Position numbers and translations under genes: made by a program
Shown: positions 1 through 4,461 of the stretch, piece by piece
Layout of the letters: every line of letters starts with the position of its first letter
How positions within the stretch are numbered: the first letter of the stretch is position 1
The notes under the pieces: generated by a model
Database searches by the model: none
What the model saw: the letters and a program-made list of their open reading frames with translations, nothing else
What the model was told of the DNA's origin: nothing
Assembly (NCBI GenBank): GCA_030728235.1
Contig: JANRAA010000111.1
Location: 1-6,120 of the forward strand
Length of the DNA stretch: 6,120 nucleotides
Origin: Flavobacteriales bacterium
GTDB lineage: Bacteria; Bacteroidota; Bacteroidia; Flavobacteriales_D; Sanyastnellaceae
Direction of reading: 5' to 3'

Positions 1-953
1 CCGATGACATGTTCTACCGATCGATGCGTTTCGCAAATGTTTTGGTAGTAGGAAAGAAGGGGAGATATGGACTTTTTGACTATTCAGGAAAACAACTGTC
101 ACCTCTGAAATACAACAGCATCAGCGACATGCGTTCGGGTCGTTTTCTTGTCCACAAAGATGGTTTATTAGGCTACCTCGATGGCAACGGAAAAGAAGTC
201 ATCGCCACCGTGTACGATAAAGCAAACGCATTCGCTGGTCCAATGGCTCTGGTGTCGAAAAATGGCAAATTCGGATGGATTGATACCCTCGGAACGCCGA
301 TCATTCCTTTGAAGTTCGATTTCGCAGCAGAATTTACAGGATCTTGGGCGAGGGTGAAAATAGGAGATAAAATGGGGTACATCGACCGCACTGGCGAAGT
401 TGTACTGCCTTGCGAATATGAGAGCATAGGGTATTTTCAAGACGGACGGGCAGTGGTAGGCAAAGAAGGTCGCTATGGCATGATCGACTCAACAGGAAAG
501 GTCGTGGTTGAAGTCAAATACGAGCGATTGGGGACTTTTACAAAGTCGAGAGCTTGGGCGAAAATGGACGGGAAATGGGGGCATATCGACAAGGATGGAA
601 ATGTTACGACCCCTTTGATCTATGATTCTGCGTCGGACTATAGCAATAACTACACAGGCGCCACTTTGTTAGCTGCTGTGTCGATTGAAGGTAAATACGG
701 AAAAGTAGATTTGAACGGAATGCTCATTATACCGTGTGAATACATCGGCATCGACTACCATTCGTTTGGATTGGCGAAGGTGAAAAAATCTGTAGATGGT
801 GTGCCGAAGTTCGGATTTATAAATGAGCTTGGACAAGAGGTAATACCTTGTCAATACGAACAAGCTGAACGTTTTGATGGGAAGGTGGCTAAGGTTATGA
901 AAGAAGGCAAATGGAGAAAGGTTGACGAATCGGGAAGAGAAGTTGGAGAATAG
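1..953 (+). CDS. WG-repeat (KWG) protein, 5'-truncated by window edge
   Basis: The reading frame is open to the left edge: two Asp codons precede the first ATG at 9, so the true start probably lies upstream and the ATG at 9 is not a convincing start. The visible 314 residues (counted from that ATG) are almost entirely WG/KWG-type repeats of the form K-x-G-K-[WYF]-G-x-[IVL]-D-x-x-G-x-x-[VI]-[IV]-P-x-x-Y. The aromatic-Gly cores fall at residues 19-21, 53-55, 87-89, 121-123, 155-157, 189-191, 229-231, 267-269 and 301-303. The spacing is exactly 34 residues for the first six units, then 40, 38 and 34. The last unit reads K-W-R, losing the Gly, and the protein stops shortly after. WG-repeat proteins are common in Bacteroidota and are thought to fold as repeated beta-rich modules; their molecular role is mostly unknown, so no function is assigned. 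No signal peptide can be judged without the N-terminus. The TAG stop abuts the heptad array. Confidence 0.9.
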   Translation, partial: DDMFYRSMRFANVLVVGKKGRYGLFDYSGKQLSPLKYNSISDMRSGRFLVHKDGLLGYLDGNGKEVIATVYDKANAFAGPMALVSKNGKFGWIDTLGTPIIPLKFDFAAEFTGSWARVKIGDKMGYIDRTGEVVLPCEYESIGYFQDGRAVVGKEGRYGMIDSTGKVVVEVKYERLGTFTKSRAWAKMDGKWGHIDKDGNVTTPLIYDSASDYSNNYTGATLLAAVSIEGKYGKVDLNGMLIIPCEYIGIDYHSFGLAKVKKSVDGVPKFGFINELGQEVIPCQYEQAERFDGKVAKVMKEGKWRKVDESGREVGE

Positions 954-1009
954 AAGTTAGGATTTAGACGTTAGGTTTTAGGATTTAGAAGTTAGTTCTT
1001 AGGAGTAAG
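954..1009 (+). repeat. Left heptad array, (NNNTTAG)7 plus one degenerate unit
   Basis: Seven consecutive 7-bp units, each ending in TTAG, run from 954 to 1002 with no break in register; the three leading bases vary (AAG, GAT, ACG, GTT, GAT, AAG, TTC). The next unit, 1003-1009, is degenerate (GAGTAAG). The array starts on the base after the TAG stop codon of the WG-repeat gene, and that stop lies in register with the array. The same repeat appears in opposite orientation at 1289-1358. It is non-coding; the unit and copy number are read directly, and any function is unknown. Confidence 0.9.
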
Positions 1010-1198
1010 GTAGCGTGCACTCACTACACGTGCAACAATAAAAATGGTGTTTCAAAATTCTTCCAGAAAGAGGCTGTTCAATATTTTAAACGTGCTTTAG
1101 AATATAAGGGCCCCTGTGAAACAATTTCAACAATTGCCGCTTCTGAAGCTCTTCAATACATGCTTTTAGACAAATGCAGGTCGTATCGTGAAATGTAA
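989..1198 (+). pseudogene. Coding-like remnant without a start codon, unrecognised
   Basis: One forward frame is open between a TAG at 986-988 and the TAA at 1196-1198. From about 1046 on it reads like ordinary protein, with residues such as K-F-F-Q-K-E-A-V-Q-Y-F-K-R-A-L-E-Y, a likely amphipathic helix, followed by a second helical-looking stretch ending R-S-Y-R-E-M. There is no usable start: the only in-frame ATG is close to the end, and the upstream part of the frame runs into the heptad repeats. After the TAA the same frame stays open for 22 more codons to a TGA at 1265. I do not recognise the family. It may be a decayed gene, the cargo of a small mobile or repeat-bounded element, or chance. 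Codon-level evidence is weak because the stretch is short. Confidence 0.25.
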
Positions 1199-1288
1199 TC
1201 GGATGTTTGTCTATGCTCAGCTGCTCTTGGTGATGATGAAGTAGAAAATTCTAGTCGTTTACGGTGAACTTCTATAATGCGCTGACAG

Positions 1289-1358
1289 CTAACGTCTAAG
1301 CACTAAAAACTAATAACTAAAAACTAACTTCTAAGTGCTAACTTCTAAGTGCTAAAAA
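1289..1358 (-). repeat. Right heptad array, ten CTAANNN units (NNNTTAG on minus)
   Basis: Ten perfect, uninterrupted 7-bp units beginning CTAA on the plus strand run from 1289 to 1358, which is NNNTTAG on the minus strand. A degenerate unit (CTGACAG) precedes them at 1282-1288. The spacer triplets alternate between CTT and GTG in the units at 1324-1351, giving a local 14-bp super-repeat there. The last unit merges into the A9 run that serves as the U-tract of the neighbouring terminator. This is the same motif as the left array, in opposite orientation and with more copies. Confidence 0.9.
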
Positions 1359-1385
1359 AAAAGAGGCCGTCCAACGGACAGCCTC
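1354..1385 (-). terminator. Rho-independent terminator of the FAS1 gene
   Basis: On the minus strand a 10-bp stem (arms 1376-1385 and 1363-1372) encloses a 3-base loop at 1373-1375 and is followed by nine consecutive U (A9 on plus, 1354-1362). The one apparent mismatch (1368/1380) becomes a G-U pair in the minus-strand RNA. It starts 21 bases past the TGA stop of the FAS1 gene. In the plus direction no T-run follows the hairpin, so it should act on minus-strand transcripts only. Confidence 0.9.
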
Positions 1386-1406
1386 CTTCTCTAAACTAAA
1401 CAACTA

Positions 1407-3353
1407 TCAACGCTTAACAAAAGTCTGTGAAGACATTGTGTTATCAGTTGAAACAACTAGGTTGTAAACTCCTGAAGCAAGTGCGCTAACATCGAAACGG
1501 TTGATACCATTCAAGGTAGTTTCGAACACGATGCGGCCGCTCTGGTCGATGATACGTACCATTGATGCAGCAGCGAATTCGCCATTCAATGTGATGAAAT
1601 CAACAGCAGGGTTCGGGAATAGGGTGAATGCTGAGTTGGTGTTTTCTGAAACAGAAACCGGTGGCAACAATACACCATCTATTACGTGAACAACTCCATT
1701 GTCTGCAAACAAATCTGCAACGATTACGTTTGCGTCGTTCACCTGAACTCCACCAGCAATTGTGATCTCTACATCTTCACCTTGAAGAGTTTCGATGGTC
1801 TGACCGTTGCTCAAATCAGTTGAAGCAGCTTGTGAACCAACAACGTGGTAAAGCAATATCTGCGCAAGCTGAGCTGGGTTAGCGATCAAGTTGTCAAGAA
1901 CACCTGGAGCCAAACCTGCAAATGCAGCGTCGGTTGGAGCAAATACGGTGAACGGACCAGCAGTCTGTAGATCGTCATCCAATCCTGCAGCAAGAAGTGC
2001 TGTTTCTAGGATGGTGTGGTCTGGACTGTCAGCAATGATGTCGTAAACAGTTGCTGGCTGAGCCACTGGTGGCAACAACACAGCGTCGATTACGTGAACA
2101 ACTCCGTTGTCTGCAGTAAGGTCAGCGATAACAACAGTAGCACCGTTGATCATAACCGTTCCACCCATGATGCTAACCGTAACATCTGGACCCAAAAGGG
2201 TAGAGATCATTTGTCCGTCAGAAAGGTCTGTAGACAAAGCAGCAGCACCTACTACGTGGTAAAGAAGGATGTTTGCCAATTCTCCTGTTGGATCAAGCAA
2301 AAGCGCGTCAACAACACCAGCAGGCAATGCAGCGAATGCATCATCAGTTGGAGCGAAAACTGTGAAAGGACCAGCACCAGAAAGGTCATCAGCCAATTCA
2401 GCAGCGATAACAGCAGCTTCCAATGTAGTGTGAACTGGGCTGTCAACGATGATGTCGACAACAGTTGCTGGCTGAGCCGCAGGTGGCAACAACACAGCGT
2501 CGATTACGTGAACAACTCCGTTGTCTGCAGTAAGGTCAGCGATAACAACAGTAGCACCGTTGATCATAACCGTTCCACCCATGATGCTAACCGTAACATC
2601 TGGACCCAAAAGGGTAGAGATCATTTGTCCGTCAGAAAGGTCTGTAGACAAAGCAGCAGCACCTACTACGTGGTAAAGAAGGATGTTTGCCAATTCTCCT
2701 GTTGGATCAAGCAAAAGCGCGTCAACAACACCAGCAGGCAATGCAGCGAATGCATCATCAGTTGGAGCGAAAACTGTGAAAGGACCAGCACCAGAAAGGT
2801 CATCAGCCAATTCAGCAGCGATAACAGCAGCTTCCAATGTAGTGTGAACTGGGCTGTCAACGATGATGTCGACAACAGTTGCTGGCTGAGCCGCTGGCGG
2901 CAACAAAACCATGTCGATAACGTGCACTACACCATTGGTAGCAGCAACGTTTGCGACAGTAACAGTAGCACCGTTGATCATAACCGTTCCACCCATGATG
3001 CTAACAGTAACATCAGGACCCAAAAGGGTTGCAATCATTTGTCCGTCAGAAAGATCAGTAGACAAAGCAGTTCCACTCACCACGTGGTAGAGTAGAATGT
3101 TTGCAAGATCTCCTGTTGGATCCAATAGGAGTGCATCAACGGTACCAGCAGGTAGCATGTTGAAAGCAGCATCGGTTGGTGCGAAAACAGTGAATGGACC
3201 AGCACCAGAAAGGTCATCATCTAATTCAGCGGCAATAACTGCTGCTTCTAAAGTGTTGTGATCGGCACTGTTGACGATCACATCTACCACCGTTTGGGCG
3301 GTTGTTGTTGTTACTGCACAGAGTGCAATTAGTAGATAGAGTATTTTTTTCAT
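1407..3353 (-). CDS. Secreted four-domain fasciclin (FAS1) protein with T9SS sorting domain
   Basis: The product is 648 residues from the chosen start. Residues 1-20 form a Sec signal peptide (M-K-K, hydrophobic core, then T-T-T-T-A-Q), with cleavage likely just after A19 or Q20. Four FAS1 (fasciclin/beta-Ig-H3) domains follow at about 21-158, 159-296, 297-434 and 435-566. Each carries the H1-like T-V-F-A-P-T-D box, the central I-L-L-Y-H-V-V motif and the closing G-V-V-H-V-I-D box. Residues 576-648 are a type A T9SS C-terminal domain: F-P-N-P-A at 579-583, a middle strand with D-Q-S-G-R-I-V, then L-A-S-G-V-Y and a C-terminal K-R. FAS1 domains act in cell-cell or matrix adhesion, and the C-terminal domain targets export across the outer membrane with anchoring or release, so a surface adhesive role is inferred. 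An upstream in-frame ATG at 3377 would add eight residues, but the 3353 start gives the typical lysine-first signal peptide. The gene is monocistronic, with its own terminator. Domains 2 and 3 are identical in sequence. Confidence 0.95.
   Translation of the reverse strand: MKKILYLLIALCAVTTTTAQTVVDVIVNSADHNTLEAAVIAAELDDDLSGAGPFTVFAPTDAAFNMLPAGTVDALLLDPTGDLANILLYHVVSGTALSTDLSDGQMIATLLGPDVTVSIMGGTVMINGATVTVANVAATNGVVHVIDMVLLPPAAQPATVVDIIVDSPVHTTLEAAVIAAELADDLSGAGPFTVFAPTDDAFAALPAGVVDALLLDPTGELANILLYHVVGAAALSTDLSDGQMISTLLGPDVTVSIMGGTVMINGATVVIADLTADNGVVHVIDAVLLPPAAQPATVVDIIVDSPVHTTLEAAVIAAELADDLSGAGPFTVFAPTDDAFAALPAGVVDALLLDPTGELANILLYHVVGAAALSTDLSDGQMISTLLGPDVTVSIMGGTVMINGATVVIADLTADNGVVHVIDAVLLPPVAQPATVYDIIADSPDHTILETALLAAGLDDDLQTAGPFTVFAPTDAAFAGLAPGVLDNLIANPAQLAQILLYHVVGSQAASTDLSNGQTIETLQGEDVEITIAGGVQVNDANVIVADLFADNGVVHVIDGVLLPPVSVSENTNSAFTLFPNPAVDFITLNGEFAAASMVRIIDQSGRIVFETTLNGINRFDVSALASGVYNLVVSTDNTMSSQTFVKR
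2068..2480 (-). repeat. Tandem FAS1 repeat, copy encoding domain 3 (100% identical to next)
   Basis: These 413 bases match 2482-2894 base for base when shifted by 414; the flanking bases differ (2067 vs 2481, and 2481 vs 2895). The unit equals one 138-codon FAS1 domain plus linker. The identity includes synonymous positions, so the duplication or homogenisation is recent. The outer FAS1 copies (domains 1 and 4) are diverged. Confidence 0.95.
2482..2894 (-). repeat. Tandem FAS1 repeat, copy encoding domain 2
   Basis: This is the second member of the perfect 413-bp pair, directly adjacent with one base between the identical runs. Part of it is also shared with domain 1: the 45 bases at 2961-3005 are identical to 2547-2591 and 2133-2177, although the surrounding domain 1 sequence differs, which suggests patchy gene conversion among copies. 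Confidence 0.95.
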
Positions 3354-3471
3354 AAAGTGTGTTTTTGAGTAAACCACTTTTCTCGTTGTTTTGTTTAAGC
3401 TTTAAGTAAAAAAAGTTACACAAAAAATGTAAAACATGAGTAATATCAATATCTAGCGGGTTGAACAAAAA
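3354..3471. promoter_or_regulatory. AT-rich divergent intergenic region (promoters for both genes expected)
   Basis: The 118 bp between the divergent starts at 3353 (-) and 3472 (+) must carry both promoters or their regulatory sites. It is rich in A/T. On the minus strand a TAACTTTT (3411-3418 on plus) resembles the Bacteroidota -7 element TAnnTTTG in seven of eight positions, but no TTG at good spacing was found. On the plus strand no convincing element was seen. Neither start has a Shine-Dalgarno; the plus start sits in an A-run, as is common in this phylum. Exact promoter positions are not supported. Confidence 0.4.
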
Positions 3472-4383
3472 ATGAAAAAAGATGGTATTACCCTTAATTT
3501 TGTCGAAATGAAGTCAATGGCAGAGCATAAAATTCGTTGTGCAGGAGTACCTGAACATTTTTGTTATCCGTGGAGGATGGTATCGCGCGACCGAGAATGG
3601 TCGGAAGTTATGACGTGGACGGAGTTTCCGGGTGGTACCGGAGCGATGAGTGCTGCTTTGCGCATTGCGGAGATTGATGTCGCAGTGCTACTTACTGAAG
3701 GTGCTGTAGCCGAAATTTTGAAAGGCAATCCAAGTTCCATATATTCTTATTACGTTGATTCTCCGTTGAATTGGGGGGTTCATGTGAATGCTTCATCTAA
3801 TATTCTCACGGTTGCGGATATCGAAGAACCTCAATTTGCGATCAGCAGGTTCAATTCAGGGTCGCATTTGATGGCGTTTTTGTATTGCCGCGATCATGCA
3901 TGGACATTAAACGAATGCAGTTTTGAAGTCGTGAACAACCTCGATGGTGCCCGACAATCGATGCGTGAGCATACAGATCAATTGTTTATGTGGGAGAAGT
4001 TCACCACCAAGCCGTGGGTGGATAGCGGAGAATTCCGCAGAATAGATGAGTATACAGGTCCGTGGTCGTCGTTTGTTATTGTCGTTCGCAACGAAATCCT
4101 CGCACAGCGGTTAGAAGAAATAAAAGCCCTTGTAGCGGCTGTTCAGTTTACAGCATCCAATATCAAAGCTCACCCGCGCGGGGTGGATGCGATTGCCCGC
4201 GCCTACGGATTGAATGCCGATGATGCGAAAATCTGGTTTGAGTCTGTGCGTTGGAGTAGGAGCACATTGATCGACCCCAAAGACATCAAAAAAGTAGCAC
4301 AGACTTTAGCAGATGTGGGTGTTTTAGATGTGACCGACGATGCAAAGCTTGCCCAAGTGTTGTTTTCATCAACAACCGTCTAA
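3472..4383 (+). CDS. Cytosolic substrate-binding-fold protein, Ca3427-like (PBP2 superfamily)
   Basis: The product is 303 residues and matches, as far as I can recall, the Ca3427-like group of type 2 periplasmic-binding-protein folds (named after a Candida albicans protein), which relates to SsuA/THI5-type binding proteins. Seen motifs: V-P-E-H-F at 26-30 on the first strand, P-G-G-T-G-A-M at 53-59, L-T-E-G at 74-77, D-S-P-L-N-W-G-V-H-V at 96-105, S-R-F-N-S-G-S-H at 125-132, and an aromatic W-E-K-F-T-T-K-P-W stretch at 174-182. The C-terminal ~90 residues are helical. There is no signal peptide or lipobox, so a cytoplasmic location is likely, and no ABC permease or ATPase gene is adjacent. 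Ligand and role are unknown; small-molecule binding is inference from the fold. Start: 3472 has an A-rich context, but the ATGs at 3508 and 3517 are possible, the latter beginning M-A-E-H-K-I-R just before the first conserved strand. The tricorn-like gene follows 78 bp downstream on the same strand. Confidence 0.8.
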   Translation: MKKDGITLNFVEMKSMAEHKIRCAGVPEHFCYPWRMVSRDREWSEVMTWTEFPGGTGAMSAALRIAEIDVAVLLTEGAVAEILKGNPSSIYSYYVDSPLNWGVHVNASSNILTVADIEEPQFAISRFNSGSHLMAFLYCRDHAWTLNECSFEVVNNLDGARQSMREHTDQLFMWEKFTTKPWVDSGEFRRIDEYTGPWSSFVIVVRNEILAQRLEEIKALVAAVQFTASNIKAHPRGVDAIARAYGLNADDAKIWFESVRWSRSTLIDPKDIKKVAQTLADVGVLDVTDDAKLAQVLFSSTTV

Positions 4384-4413
4384 CCCAAGAAACTACCGTT
4401 TGCACATTTACGC

Positions 4414-4443
4414 TTGATTTGGTCGCTGAACCCGCTAACTTTC
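4414..4443 (+). promoter_or_regulatory. Candidate Bacteroidota promoter for the tricorn-like gene
   Basis: TTG at 4414-4416 is followed after 19 bases by TAACTTTC at 4436-4443, which matches the Bacteroidota -7 consensus TAnnTTTG in seven of eight positions at the expected spacing. Transcription would start near 4448-4451, leaving a short leader before the ATG at 4462. The match is by eye; chance occurrence in a 78-bp gap is possible, and the gene could also be read from the upstream gene, since no terminator is visible between them. Confidence 0.4.
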
Positions 4444-4461
4444 GGTTTCTAAATCAATCAC

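Larger units (their letters stand above)
954..1358. other. Heptad-bounded intergenic island between convergent genes
   Basis: This is the main gene-free stretch, between the end of the WG-repeat gene (953) and the end of the FAS1 gene (1407, opposite strand). It consists of the left heptad array, about 286 bp of unique sequence (1003-1288) and the right heptad array in inverse orientation. Individual units on the two sides are exact reverse complements, for example 968-974 with 1289-1295, and 989-995 with 1324-1330, so the ends could pair. No transposase, tRNA or known RNA was recognised. The inner part has a coding-like remnant and a short direct repeat, CGTGCA, at 1014-1019 and 1029-1034. 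The arrangement resembles a small insertion with inverted ends, but mobility is inference. Confidence 0.5.

Noticed and set aside
1044..1100. An 18-codon ATG frame in the heptad island with an A-rich start
   Set aside because: It is too short, has no recognisable features, and competes with the more protein-like frame that overlaps it.
954..1358. CRISPR array or integron cassette site
   Set aside because: The repeats are 7 bp, contiguous and without unique spacers of CRISPR size, and no cas genes, integrase or attC-like folded site is visible.
2252..2875. Two identical 69-codon minus-strand frames at 2252-2461 and 2666-2875
   Set aside because: They are out-of-frame shadows inside the FAS1 repeats, duplicated only because the repeats are.
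2016..3095. A 359-codon open frame on the plus strand, antisense to the FAS1 gene
   Set aside because: Its protein is a low-complexity Ser/Asn/Val/Cys-rich repeat that mirrors the FAS1 repeats on the other strand; once the frame is open in one repeat copy it stays open in the identical one. There is no plausible start context, and the minus-strand gene is certain.
4427..4448. Possible hairpin (GAACCCG / CGGTTTC) between the binding-protein and tricorn-like genes
   Set aside because: It has only six of seven pairs and no T-run, and it overlaps the candidate promoter; not supported as a terminator.
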